A stretch of DNA of 64,000 bases from Butyrivibrio sp. Su6 (GCF_900108105.1 NZ_FNUR01000003.1:124001-188000), one strand, 5' to 3'. Positions 43,548 to 51,953 are shown, numbered from the stretch's first letter. Notes: generated from the letters alone by a model not told the origin. Made by a program: numbers and translations.

Positions 43548-43671
43548 CCATTGACTGAGTCTGAGGAAAACGCCTTGCCAGCTCTGCCGACGGTGATGAT
43601 GATGGGAACAATAGATTTTCTAGCACCGTCGGATTTAGCATTGTAGCGTTTTCCTCAGCCCCCGTCAATGG
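43548..43671 (+). repeat. Three-stem hairpin module, copy 3
   Basis: A 124-nt copy of the module at 19420-19545. The outer CCATTGAC/GTCAATGG, middle CTGAGGAAAACGC/GCGTTTTCCTCAG and inner CGACGGTG/CACCGTCG stems are all intact. Differences from the other copies are confined mainly to loops. A perfect-looking outer stem (GGACGGTT.. with ..AACCGTCC) precedes it at about 43462-43505. Confidence 0.8.
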
Positions 43672-43800
43672 CAAGCACCTGCGCTGTGGCTAGTTTAAAA
43701 TGCCTCTGGCTCCAATTCCGAGAACAGTAGAGGCGGCTGCTTTCAAGGCTCCATTATCGCAGTTTTCGAATGCCGCATACAAAGCGTTAAAATGTTGCTT

Positions 43801-44085
43801 TGGCATATAGCTTGTTTTTAAGTGAACCTGCCATCTGCAATAGAACGTGATTTGGGCATATAACCTGATTTTGAATTTACAACACCACTCGACGATGATT
43901 TTGACTTGCGATTTTGGGTATATGCAGCATTTTTGAAGTTTGCGCACCATTTTATAGGTGATTGATCGTCTCATATCACTCATTCAATGGGTGTGTAGTT
44001 CTATTTTTTCTCGTATATGCCCAATTTCACTTCCTGAAAATTCTGCCGATGGATGTGGTAACTTAAAAAGTATAGCTATATACCC
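43801..44085. repeat. GGGCATATA cluster of element B
   Basis: Sites start at 43801 (TGGCATATA, variant), 43854 (GGGCATATA) and 43916 (GGGTATATG) on the plus strand, and at 44014 (TATATGCCC) and 44077 (TATATACCC) on the minus strand. The last four have spacings of 62, 98 and 63 bp and match cluster 1 of element A (63, 99, 62). Confidence 0.75.
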
Positions 44086-44107
44086 ATTTCACTATGACAA
44101 TCCGGAT

Positions 44108-44444
44108 GTAGGAGAAGGTGTAGGAGAGAACGTAGGATAAGCGCTTGATTTTAGCGCTTTTTATCCTACAGATTTGACCATTCTGATAATGGATTTTGCT
44201 CGTGAGTAGGATAAACGTTTGACTTTTACTCATTTTATCCCACAATTCTCATGGTTCTGACTGAGAATTGTGGGATAAAACAATTGATTTTTTCACGATT
44301 ATCCTACTTTTTGGACAATTACAGTGCTCAGAAGGCTGAAAATGTGGGATAATTTCAAGAGAATTTCAGGTTTTATCCCACACATCTGAAAATCGACTTG
44401 GATAGAATGGGATAAGTTTTACAAATCTATCTTTTTTATCCTAC
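44108..44444. repeat. Array of five equally built GTRGGATAA / TTATCCYAC inverted pairs
   Basis: Pairs start at 44132/44161, 44206/44235, 44270/44299, 44344/44373 and 44407/44436. In each the two half-sites are offset by exactly 29 bp, giving 38-bp units with 20 variable inner bases. Successive units are 74, 64, 74 and 63 bp apart. The left half-sites are GTAGGATAA twice, GTGGGATAA twice and ATGGGATAA once; the right ones alternate TTATCCTAC and TTATCCCAC. Half-sites of neighbouring units also pair; 44233-44280 is a perfect 19-bp stem. Three 12-bp tandem steps (GTAGGA at 44108, 44120 and 44132) lead into the array. Confidence 0.88.
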
Positions 44445-44661
44445 ATCGTAGCATAAACTACTGCCTATAGAGTAGACACATACAAACTCCCGTTAGCCCC
44501 AATTTCGCGCGCGATATGAAAAGCTGCGAGCCCATGTTTCCTTGAAACTAGCCACTTCTGTTGTTTCCGAATTCGTAACCCGAGGCACCTTACATTATCC
44601 CCCTACTGTTCTCGGAGTCAGAGCCCGAGGCCCTGGTACCCAGCCACACCGTAGGTGCTTG

Positions 44662-44785
44662 CCATTGACGGGTTCTGAGGAAAACGCTACAATGCTGAAT
44701 TCGACGGTGCGTGATAATCTACTGTTCCCATCATCCTCACCGTCGGCTCGCAGACCAAGGCGTTTTCCTCAGGCTCAGTCAATGG
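44662..44785 (-). repeat. Three-stem hairpin module, copy 4 (inverted)
   Basis: Reverse-complement copy, 124 nt. All three stems are kept, with one unpaired change at the edge of the inner stem. It is closer to the element A copies than to its own partner at 43548-43671, which points to exchange between elements. A second CTCGG-like hairpin (around 44570-44600) is present on its inner side. Confidence 0.8.
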
Positions 44786-44893
44786 TGGCGTACGGAACCA
44801 AGCATTTACCAATTTCTTAAGCTTATACATATCAGTGTCTTCATAAGTCATTAGAACCGTCCCAATGTCTTCTAACTCACTTACGCATATACA

Positions 44894-44941
44894 AACATAA
44901 AGAGGATTACTGCGTAACCAAACAGGTTTGCAGTAATCCTC
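44894..44941 (-). terminator. Right-end hairpin of element B, terminator of the M13 peptidase gene
   Basis: GAGGATTACTGC and GCAGTAATCCTC form a perfect 12-bp stem with an inner AACC/GGTT stem (44902-44941), followed by TTTATGTTTG on the minus strand. Compared with the left end, an A-T pair is swapped to T-A, so pairing is kept while sequence changes. Confidence 0.75.
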
Positions 44942-44974
44942 TCGTTAATCTACAGCATATAATTCTTATAATCC

Positions 44975-47125
44975 TTACCAGATCAGTATTCTGTTTTCCG
45001 GCGCAAGATACATTCCATCGCCCTCTTTTACATCAAAAGCTTCATAGAATTCATCGTACTGCTGTGCTGTTACATTTACTCTGAGGTAGCTAAGAGGATG
45101 TGGATCCTGAGTAAGCTGTGTATAGTTTGCTTCATATGTTTGTATATCTTTCCATATATTGGCGTAGCTATCAAAGAAAAGCTTATAATCAAAGTTTTCT
45201 TCCTTGGCTGCAAGAGTCAGCATAGCTTTGATACCTGCCATATCTGCAATAGCTTCAGTCTGAACAAGAGAACCAATAGCTTTTTCATCACCATAGACTG
45301 TTATTCCATCATAGTAATTGATCAGCTTCTGGGCTCTTTCCTGGAATGCAGCATAGTCCTCATCTGTCCACCAGCTACTGTAGTTACCATCCTTATCAAA
45401 CTGAGCTCCATTTGTATCAAAAGCATGGCTTATCTCATGTCCGATAATAGAACCTATTCCTGCATAGAGCTGCTCTTTTGCCATATCATCACTGTAGAAA
45501 TCTCCGTCAAGAATTCCCAGAAGTATGTTGATCGAATTTACAGTTGGGTCGTAGTAGGCATTTGTTTCAAGAGTAGATATGCCTTCCCAAATATTCTTAT
45601 TTACTTTTCCATTTGTTCTCTTCTTATCGATTTCCCACCTATAATTCGCAAGTGCCTTCTGTACTTCAAAATATGAAAGGCCATTCAGATCAAGACCGCT
45701 ATAGTCCTCATATTCATTTGGCTCAATTACATTGATCTTCAGAGAATCAAGCTTACTAATAGCATATTCTTTTGTTTCATCAGAGAGCCATTCCTCGCCT
45801 TCAAGCATTTCCCTGTAGACACTGGCCACATCTTCACAAAGCTTTGTTATAGTCTTTTTTGTCTCTGTAACATCATACTTAGCCATGTATGCCTTTTCCA
45901 TTGATTCCGGCAAAGCATTATTTAAATAGACATATGCATATTTTTCATCAGAAAGAGCTCCTGACGCACCATAAATTGAACGCTGGGCATCAAGTCTTGC
46001 TTCAAAAGTCTCCTTGTCAAGATAAGCTGTACATCCTAAAACTGTCTGAACCATGAAATATCCTTTTATGTTCTCAAGATTCTCATCTGTATAGAGTTCA
46101 GATACCTTGGCAAGAGCTTCAGGCTCTGTTACAAGGAAAAGCTCTGCATTATCAAAACCATTTGACTTAATAAACTCATCTACCGGGAAATTAGGCGCAA
46201 GCTCTGCCATTTCCTCGGGAGCGTAGTAGTTTAGTATCTTATCATAAATTGCAGGATCGTTATTTTCGAGTGAAGTATATACCTTTTCAGCAAGCGCTGT
46301 CTCATAGGCCATACACTCTTCAAAGTACTTATCAGCCTCATCCTGTGTATATCCCATTCTTGTCATGATACTAGAAAAGAGTTTTTTATAAGCATCATAT
46401 TTTAGCTTACCAACAGTACTAAACTCTTTATACTCTGCAGAATCTCCAAGAAGCAGACCTGTATGGTCAAAATCTGTCACATATCTGGTTGAATCTGTGA
46501 GATCTCCGGTATTTCCAACGCCCACCAAAGCAGGTGTAAAGAATGACCTGTCAGCATCAGTAACAAATGCTGTGACATCATCTATACTCGAAAGAGATTC
46601 GATGTCTTTCACATAAGGTTCAATCGGAGAAACACCTTTTGCATTTCGATCATCCCAATCAAGAAAAGCATTGTAAAATGCTCTTACAAGTTCAGCATCA
46701 TGCCCCTCTATACTTTCATCCTCTAAAGTTGCCAACGCCTTGTCGTCAATTATCTGTCCAACCTCAACAAAGGTACCGGTAGAGGTGTATCCTGCAGGAA
46801 TCTCGGTGTTTCTGACCCAGTCATAATTTACCGCCATGTTCAGATCGTCCTTCTCTGACGGCTTTTCGAAATTAAGACAATTCTCTTTGATGTTGGAGTT
46901 TATCCAGGGACTTCCTCCATCAACAACATAAGCTCCGCCCTCAGCCTGTGCTGTTTCTTCGGAAGACTCAGTACTAGCAGTATCTACCGATGTATCTGCT
47001 GCCACCTCTTCCTTACTTGCCCCCTCGGCAGGAGTTTCAGTTACCGCACTATCAGCTGCAGTTCCGCACCCGGCAAGTAACAAGCATCCTGTCAAAAGAG
47101 CTGCCAAAATCTGTTTTCTTTTCAT
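44975..47125 (-). CDS. M13 (neprilysin) family zinc metallopeptidase lipoprotein
   Basis: A 716-residue exported endopeptidase. The start at 47125 lies 10 bp after AAGGAG and gives a signal peptide with lipobox LLAGC near residue 19, followed by a Thr/Ala/Glu/Ser-rich linker to about residue 65. The M13_N domain covers about 80-450. The catalytic domain has NAYYDPTVNSI near 508, the zinc motif HEISHAFD near 545 and the third zinc ligand in EAIADMAGIKAML near 608. It should be tethered outside the membrane and cut small peptides there. It precedes element B and ends in that element's right hairpin. Confidence 0.93.
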   Translation of the reverse strand: MKRKQILAALLTGCLLLAGCGTAADSAVTETPAEGASKEEVAADTSVDTASTESSEETAQAEGGAYVVDGGSPWINSNIKENCLNFEKPSEKDDLNMAVNYDWVRNTEIPAGYTSTGTFVEVGQIIDDKALATLEDESIEGHDAELVRAFYNAFLDWDDRNAKGVSPIEPYVKDIESLSSIDDVTAFVTDADRSFFTPALVGVGNTGDLTDSTRYVTDFDHTGLLLGDSAEYKEFSTVGKLKYDAYKKLFSSIMTRMGYTQDEADKYFEECMAYETALAEKVYTSLENNDPAIYDKILNYYAPEEMAELAPNFPVDEFIKSNGFDNAELFLVTEPEALAKVSELYTDENLENIKGYFMVQTVLGCTAYLDKETFEARLDAQRSIYGASGALSDEKYAYVYLNNALPESMEKAYMAKYDVTETKKTITKLCEDVASVYREMLEGEEWLSDETKEYAISKLDSLKINVIEPNEYEDYSGLDLNGLSYFEVQKALANYRWEIDKKRTNGKVNKNIWEGISTLETNAYYDPTVNSINILLGILDGDFYSDDMAKEQLYAGIGSIIGHEISHAFDTNGAQFDKDGNYSSWWTDEDYAAFQERAQKLINYYDGITVYGDEKAIGSLVQTEAIADMAGIKAMLTLAAKEENFDYKLFFDSYANIWKDIQTYEANYTQLTQDPHPLSYLRVNVTAQQYDEFYEAFDVKEGDGMYLAPENRILIW

Positions 47126-47219
47126 AACATTTTTACTCCTTTTTTGAAATATCAACCAATACTATTTCTTTTATCGCATATATAATGCAATTATGCAAGC
47201 GTACTCACCTGCTTCCTAA

Positions 47220-47257
47220 AAGAAAAAGCCAGTGGAAGCCCCACACCTCCACTGGCT
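47220..47257 (-). terminator. Terminator of the GH28 gene
   Basis: AGCCAGTGGA and TCCACTGGCT form a 10-bp stem (47227-47257), followed by TTTTCTTTTAGG on the minus strand, about 40 bp after the GH28 stop codon. Confidence 0.8.
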
Positions 47258-47295
47258 GTATTGACTGAAAATTATTTTATCACAAAAATGTGCAT

Positions 47296-48597
47296 TTATG
47301 CCTCATTATCTTGATCTATAAGCTTTTCCATGCTCTTATCAACGACAAATTCAGCATCTATCGTTATATCTTTTGCATTTCTAAAATAAGTATATCCCAT
47401 TTTCATAGAATAGCGGCCCCTGTCAGATGGACGCTCATCAAGAATAAGCTCTGTCTTGCCACTTTGATTCTTGAAAACAAATTTAGACTCAGTGACGCTG
47501 ATATTTTCGATAGGAGAATAGTCTTCTCCGGCCATTATTATCGGTGACTCGCAGGTTATAAAAACATGATCGATATTTATATCCCTGACTTTTCCCGGGA
47601 GCCTGTCCACTCCGTCCCTCTTAGTCGCAGTAATAGCCAGCGGTTCACCTTCACCCCACCAGTTCCAGACTCCGGTCCTTCTGTCCTTGCAATCCACAAA
47701 ATTTCTGGTTGTTCCGCGAACATGGTGGATATCGATGTTGTAGATTTCGCCGCCATCCCTTGACCAGATGCCTATTCCCCTGATGCAGTCACGAACTATA
47801 CAATCAGAGATTATTATGTCGTGAATATCTCCAAAGGTCTCTGTTCCGATCTTGATCCCCGAACAATTTGATGACAAAAGACATCCGTTAACCACAATAT
47901 CCTTGCAATCCCCATACTTTTTATACATTGGAGTTGTGGATTTAAGTACAATGCTGTCATCACCAGTTTTTATCCTGCAGCCTTTTATGATAACGTTCTG
48001 GCAGCAATCCGGATCTATTCCGTCATTATTGGGACCTCTTTTGTCATTATCAATAACAATGTTCTCTATTCTGACATTCCTGCAGCCCGCCATGTGAAGA
48101 GTCCAGAATGCGGAGTCAAAAAAAGTAACATCAGTAACAGTGAGGTTTTCCACATCCTCAAGATAGCTCATTCTGGGTCTGAAGCCTCTGACATTTAAAG
48201 GACTACCATTTTTAGCAGTCTCAGGATCATCATCGTCAAAAAAAGAATTCCTGCCCTGACCATCAATTGTTCCCGTTCCGGTTATCGCAATATTCTTTTC
48301 ATGAAGCGCAAATAAAAAGCAACCGCCTTCCCAGCCGTCAACCTCATTGTCCTCGTCGCCATCCTTGAAATAATCGATAACATCCGCCTCATCAAGACTG
48401 GACAAAAGAACTGCTCCATGCTCCAAATGCAGATCCACATTGGACCTGAGGCGAAGGGTACCTGATAAAAATGTTCCTGCCGGCACCACAACTCTTCCGC
48501 CTTTTTCAGTGCAGGCATCTATTGCCGCCTGTATAGCAGATGTACATTTTGTTTTTCCGTCGGCCACTGCTCCATAATCCAGAATATTATAGGTCAT
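47296..48597 (-). CDS. Glycoside hydrolase family 28 (polygalacturonase-like)
   Basis: A 433-residue right-handed parallel beta-helix enzyme without signal peptide, so intracellular. It starts with the family's YNILDYGAVADGKT segment. Catalytic aspartates are in PNNDGIDPDCCQNV near residue 192 and KTGDDSIVLKS near 216. The usual GHG motif is replaced by SGIKIG near 245 and RIK by GIGIWSRDGG, as happens in exo-acting and unsaturated-galacturonide or rhamnogalacturonan-type members. It probably trims imported pectin oligomers. Its start overlaps by 11 bp with the 3' remnant of a gene split by an IS element. Confidence 0.9.
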   Translation of the reverse strand: MTYNILDYGAVADGKTKCTSAIQAAIDACTEKGGRVVVPAGTFLSGTLRLRSNVDLHLEHGAVLLSSLDEADVIDYFKDGDEDNEVDGWEGGCFLFALHEKNIAITGTGTIDGQGRNSFFDDDDPETAKNGSPLNVRGFRPRMSYLEDVENLTVTDVTFFDSAFWTLHMAGCRNVRIENIVIDNDKRGPNNDGIDPDCCQNVIIKGCRIKTGDDSIVLKSTTPMYKKYGDCKDIVVNGCLLSSNCSGIKIGTETFGDIHDIIISDCIVRDCIRGIGIWSRDGGEIYNIDIHHVRGTTRNFVDCKDRRTGVWNWWGEGEPLAITATKRDGVDRLPGKVRDINIDHVFITCESPIIMAGEDYSPIENISVTESKFVFKNQSGKTELILDERPSDRGRYSMKMGYTYFRNAKDITIDAEFVVDKSMEKLIDQDNEA

Positions 48598-48700
48598 TTT
48601 CTTTTAAATGCTCCTTTCCTTCCATATCCGTTTCGATGCGCTTTCCTCTGTCAAAAGAAAAGCTTTCCTTCCCGTCAATAAAAGCATGAACTACCCTCAC
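48587..48700 (-). pseudogene. 3' part of a small gene split by the IS605-type insertion
   Basis: This open stretch reads VRVVHAFIDGKESF and onward to KEHLKENDL, 37 codons to a stop that overlaps the GH28 start. Its own start is missing and its upstream edge is the end of the IS element. The other half, with ribosome binding site and ATG, is at 50761-50874 on the same strand. Joined, they would give a protein of about 75 residues encoded just before GH28. I do not recognise the family. Confidence 0.65.
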
Positions 48701-48880
48701 CGACTCCACGTCGGAAAGGGTTTCTGTTATGCCGCATGGCGGCATGAACCTGCACGATGTTCTATGCATCCTGCAGAACAGGGCATGTCCACTATGCCCC
48801 TATCCCATTGGCTTACCTTTGGGAATACTTTCCTCAAGATATTTGCAGCTCCATTTATGTCTGCATTTGTTATTGTACCA
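48695..48880 (-). ncRNA. Expected omega RNA region at the tnpB 3' end
   Basis: In active IS605 elements the guide RNA of TnpB overlaps the 3' end of tnpB and runs to the element tip, with the flanking DNA as guide. Here that would be the minus strand from inside tnpB to about 48695, ending with the CCGAC/GTCGG hairpin. The guide would then copy the start of the GH28-side gene remnant. This is placed by position only; the 5' limit is not determined. Confidence 0.35.
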
Positions 48881-50130
48881 TCGTAGTGTCTGTAAAGTCC
48901 TCTCTGTATCCGCTTTCCTGAAAAAGAGTAGCTTTCCGGGCTATTCTTTTTATGCACAGGGATATAGTCTTTTGCAAGAAAGTCGGCCTTTGACGTGTAG
49001 CTCTCTTCTGTGAGGACAAACTTTATACCATATTCAGCAAGTTTGTATCTGAGCATGTCTGCAAATATCAGCATTGGTATCTGCACAAAGTTCTGGTTAT
49101 TGACATGTCCTATACCTATCTCCTGCTTCTGGTATGTATTATGTCCCATCACTACTACATCTACATGGTTATCCCTTGCATAGTCTGCAAGCTGTCTGCT
49201 TACCTTATGGAACTGATCCTTTATCCTTCTGTTCCTCTTTTCAGTAAGAGCATTCATCTTTCTTGTCCTGTACCTGTTGTTGCATGTCATGGCACAGGAA
49301 GAGAGTCTTTTCATCTCTTTGTTGTAAAGCTGGTTGATTGACTTGATCACTCCTCCCTTAATCACAAATGGCCTTGCACCAAAAGTGTTTGCTACAGCAG
49401 CTATGTTGTCTGTTCCGGGATCGATAGCCATTACTCTCAAGCCCTTCAGATCTGATACGACCGAAAGGTCAGAGAGGATATCCTTATCAGACATTGGCAT
49501 TATTCCTTTATCAGGAACAGAAAGAACTACATCCAGGACAAAACTGTTTCCGCTGGGCTTTATACGTACTTCCTTAAGGCACACTTCTTCAGGGAGCTGG
49601 CCAAGAGACAGCCTATCCTTTGTCCCCGGAAACTTTAGATACCCATCCTTGATCCTGCATATCTGATTAGTCAGGACAGCTGTCTTGAATGATCCCTGTG
49701 ACATATATCCCGGCATCTTGGGGCGACCAGTAAATGCCCCAGGATTCCTGCCATATACTTTTACAGCTTCAAAGAAAGACTTATAGTCTCTGAGAAGAAG
49801 TTTCAATATCTGCTGATTAGCCTGTGACGGAAGGGCATAGTATGCCTTATCCCTTGTAACCTTTAGCATATGATCAAGGGCATTATATGAGAGCCATTTG
49901 CTGTCACCAAGATATTTAGTCCCCCAAAGGCTATCCCTTACGAGCCTGTAAACCATCATCTGATTTGGGAAAAGAGGCTTGAACAAGGCCATTGAATCTA
50001 CTGCAGACGAATACTGCCTTAAGATGAAATTTGCCCTGTTGTACAGAATGGCTGATGATCTGCAGATATCCCTGCAATAGTCATAGAGTATGTGGTTTTT
50101 GCTTATCCTGTATTGCCTTGTTCTGTACAC
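48727..50130 (-). CDS. tnpB: TnpB RNA-guided nuclease-like protein, non-canonical RuvC
   Basis: A 467-residue IS605-type TnpB. The first RuvC aspartate is Asp237 in AIDPGTDNIAAV and the third Asp424 in TNADINGAANI. The second motif, normally i-x-E-d-L, reads VVVMGHNTYQKQE with Gly at the usual glutamate place (residue 329). A glutamate pair in TEESYTS (375-376) could take over, as proposed for TnpB groups with a rearranged active site. The usual CxxC zinc finger between motifs II and III is absent, replaced by KADFLAKD and SGKRIQRGLYRH. The tail CSAGCIEHRAGSCRHAA overlaps the probable guide-RNA region. TnpB helps to retain the element at its site by RNA-guided cutting. Confidence 0.88.
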   Translation of the reverse strand: MYRTRQYRISKNHILYDYCRDICRSSAILYNRANFILRQYSSAVDSMALFKPLFPNQMMVYRLVRDSLWGTKYLGDSKWLSYNALDHMLKVTRDKAYYALPSQANQQILKLLLRDYKSFFEAVKVYGRNPGAFTGRPKMPGYMSQGSFKTAVLTNQICRIKDGYLKFPGTKDRLSLGQLPEEVCLKEVRIKPSGNSFVLDVVLSVPDKGIMPMSDKDILSDLSVVSDLKGLRVMAIDPGTDNIAAVANTFGARPFVIKGGVIKSINQLYNKEMKRLSSCAMTCNNRYRTRKMNALTEKRNRRIKDQFHKVSRQLADYARDNHVDVVVMGHNTYQKQEIGIGHVNNQNFVQIPMLIFADMLRYKLAEYGIKFVLTEESYTSKADFLAKDYIPVHKKNSPESYSFSGKRIQRGLYRHYDGTITNADINGAANILRKVFPKVSQWDRGIVDMPCSAGCIEHRAGSCRHAA

Positions 50131-50226
50131 GGTTGTAAATTCCTTATCAGTATTCTATAGTTAGTATTATAGCACACATTTCATAATTCCGCAAACACAT
50201 GTTCTCTTTAGATAAGGAGTAAATTT

Positions 50227-50712
50227 ATGCAGAAATCGAGGCTGGAATCAGATATCCTGAACGAGTACAGAAGAGGCTCACATTCCGTATACAAACTCAC
50301 ATACCATGTGATTTTCGTAACTAAATACAGAAAGAAAGTGATCACAGATGAGATTGGTGATTTCATGAAGAATTATGCTGCTTACCTATGCGGACGCATG
50401 AACAGTGAACTCATTTCAGCAGAGACAGATGTCGATCACATGCATCTTCTGATCTCCATGCCACCTGATGTGGCTCCTGTAAAGCTCATCAACTCGTTAA
50501 AATCACAGCTTTCCAAAGAAGTGAGAAATACATATAGGACTCATATAGAAAAGTATCTGTGGGGAGATTCACCCTTCTGGAGTGCAAGTTACTTTTGTGC
50601 AACTACCGGAAGCGTTTCTCTTGATACTGTTAAGAAATATATTGAAGATCAGCGAACAGAAGAACACAAACGCAAATACATTAAGACGGGGGAATACAAA
50701 AAGAAAAGCTAG
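50227..50712 (+). CDS. tnpA: IS200-type Y1 transposase TnpA
   Basis: A 161-residue HUH single-strand transposase. The HUH motif is DHMHLLI (His71 and His73) and the catalytic tyrosine is Tyr138 in LDTVKKYIEDQ. YHVIFVTKYRKKVI near residue 26 is the family start. AAGGAG lies 7 bp before the ATG. It appears intact. It cuts and joins single-stranded DNA at the hairpin ends of the element. Confidence 0.93.
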   Translation: MQKSRLESDILNEYRRGSHSVYKLTYHVIFVTKYRKKVITDEIGDFMKNYAAYLCGRMNSELISAETDVDHMHLLISMPPDVAPVKLINSLKSQLSKEVRNTYRTHIEKYLWGDSPFWSASYFCATTGSVSLDTVKKYIEDQRTEEHKRKYIKTGEYKKKS

Positions 50713-50759
50713 TGCGATTCATCCCACAACCGATTTCATCGGAAGGGGGTTTCTCGCAC
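50712..50759. repeat. Hairpin end of the IS element on the tnpA side
   Basis: GTGCGA (50712-50717) pairs with TCGCAC (50754-50759), with an inner CCGAT/ATCGG stem. The stem begins at the tnpA stop codon. Such subterminal hairpins are what TnpA recognises. Confidence 0.7.
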
Positions 50760-50760
50760 G

Positions 50761-50874
50761 ATATTTATAAAAGCCCTCATCTTCTTTTATACTGCTCCAG
50801 ATGAGTTTATCTCTTTTTACCACAACCCCGTACATCCTGCTCACATATTCCCCTTTGTATACTTCCTTATACAT
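50761..50874 (-). pseudogene. 5' part of the small gene split by the IS605-type insertion
   Basis: From an ATG at 50874, preceded by a strong GGAGGAAGG site, the minus strand reads MYKEVYKGEYVSRMYGVVVK and goes on for 38 codons (to GFYKY) up to the IS end. The rest of the gene is at 48587-48700. The 140 bp between this ATG and the GH43 gene should hold the promoters of both units. Confidence 0.65.
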
Positions 50875-51015
50875 CCTTCCTCCACTGAATATATATTTAT
50901 GCCTGAATTGCTACGTTATGATACAAGGTCCGTTTTTTCTGTTTTTATGTCAAAAATAGTGATTCTATAAAAAAATCCATGTGATAAAATTAAAAACAAA
51001 AACGAGGTTTTTACT

Positions 51016-51882
51016 ATGACACTTGAAGAAATCAACATTCGTGATCCCTTTGTATTACCTTATAAAGACACATATTACATGTACGGAACAAGAGCCAAGA
51101 CCTGTTGGGGACTCGCCGATGGCTTTGACTGCTATACCAGTAAGGACCTGGTAAATTGGGACGGCCCTTTTGAAGTATTCCACAAGCCTGAAAATTTCTG
51201 GGCTGACAAAAACTACTGGGCTCCTGAAGTACATATTTACAATAACACTTTTTACATGTTTGCGACATTTAATTCTGAAGCTCTCGATAAAAAAGGCACC
51301 ATGATCCTATCATCTGAAAGCCCTCTTGGACCTTTTAAGGTTCACAGTGACGGCAAAATTACTCCGGATGAATGGAACAGCCTTGATGGAACCTTCTATC
51401 TGTCCCCTGAAGGAAAGCCATATATGGTATTCAGCCATGAGTGGGTAGACCTCGCAGATGGGGAGATTTGCTCTGTTGAACTCTCTGATGATCTGACACA
51501 CCCCGTATCAGAGCCTGTAACCTTATTCAAAGCTTCCCAGGCAAAGCCATGGGTAAAAGGCATGAAGCACAGACTCCGCGATGAAATCTGCTACGTAACA
51601 GATGGTCCATTCATGCACCGCCTTGAAAACGGAGAGCTAATCATGCTCTGGGCAAGTATCTCAGAAGGTGGCTACGCTGAAGCCATTGCCCGCTCCGACA
51701 ACGGAAACATCGACGGCACCTGGACCATAGACGAAAAGCCCCTTTTTGATAAAGACGGCGGCCACGGCATGCTCTTTAGAACATTTGACGGCGACCTTAT
51801 GATGGTCCTTCACCAGCCAAATGAAACTCCAAAGGAGCACCCTGTTTTTATACCGGTCAGCGAAGAATCACTGGCAAGATGA
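51016..51882 (+). CDS. Glycoside hydrolase family 43 enzyme
   Basis: A 288-residue five-bladed beta-propeller hydrolase without signal peptide. The general base aspartate is in NIRDPFVL near residue 10, YWAPEVHIYNNTFYMF near 75 is the family's blade signature, and SLDGTFYL near 123 carries the pKa-tuning aspartate. The general acid glutamate is probably in the HRLENGELIMLW stretch near 210. GH43 enzymes cut arabinofuranose, xylose or galactose links in hemicellulose and pectin side chains. It stands convergent to the GH4 gene, 71 bp apart. Confidence 0.9.
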   Translation: MTLEEINIRDPFVLPYKDTYYMYGTRAKTCWGLADGFDCYTSKDLVNWDGPFEVFHKPENFWADKNYWAPEVHIYNNTFYMFATFNSEALDKKGTMILSSESPLGPFKVHSDGKITPDEWNSLDGTFYLSPEGKPYMVFSHEWVDLADGEICSVELSDDLTHPVSEPVTLFKASQAKPWVKGMKHRLRDEICYVTDGPFMHRLENGELIMLWASISEGGYAEAIARSDNGNIDGTWTIDEKPLFDKDGGHGMLFRTFDGDLMMVLHQPNETPKEHPVFIPVSEESLAR

Positions 51883-51953
51883 ACTATAGGCCACCAAAAA
51901 TCCCACCCAAGAGCCAACAATCGCCATAGCCACGCATGCATACTTGGCAGATC

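Larger units (their letters stand above)
43366..44950. repeat. Composite repeat element B, with inverted ends and no genes
   Basis: This 1.6-kb stretch lies between the convergent 3' ends of dapL and the M13 peptidase gene. Both tips read GATTAACGAGAGGAWTACTGC when each is read inwards. Each end then has a terminator-like hairpin, GCGTAAGY, GGGACGGTTCTAATGACTTAT, the three-stem hairpin module and a CTCGG/CCGAG-type hairpin with GAACAGTAG. The inner left part (43801-44098) is homologous to cluster 1 of element A, up to ACAATCCG; from there B carries a different cassette, the GTRGGATAA array. No frame in it looks like a real gene. Confidence 0.85.
48695..50760. mobile_element. IS200/IS605-family insertion sequence (IS605-like)
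   Basis: About 2.07 kb with a Y1 transposase gene (tnpA) and a tnpB gene pointing away from each other, the IS605 arrangement. Both ends carry short hairpins rather than inverted repeats: CCGAC-5-GTCGG at 48700-48714 on the tnpB side, and GTGCGA ... TCGCAC with an inner CCGAT-3-ATCGG at 50712-50759 on the tnpA side. These elements move as single-stranded circles and make no target duplication. Exact tips are uncertain by a few bases. The element sits inside a small gene next to GH28. Confidence 0.85.

Noticed and set aside
44108..44444. CRISPR array
   Set aside because: The conserved part is a 9-bp inverted pair around 20 variable bases, intervals alternate, no 23-40 bp direct repeat exists, and no cas gene is nearby.
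45098..45676. Plus-strand frame of 192 codons antisense to the M13 peptidase gene
   Set aside because: It is opposite the catalytic domain of a clear gene and has no recognisable motif.
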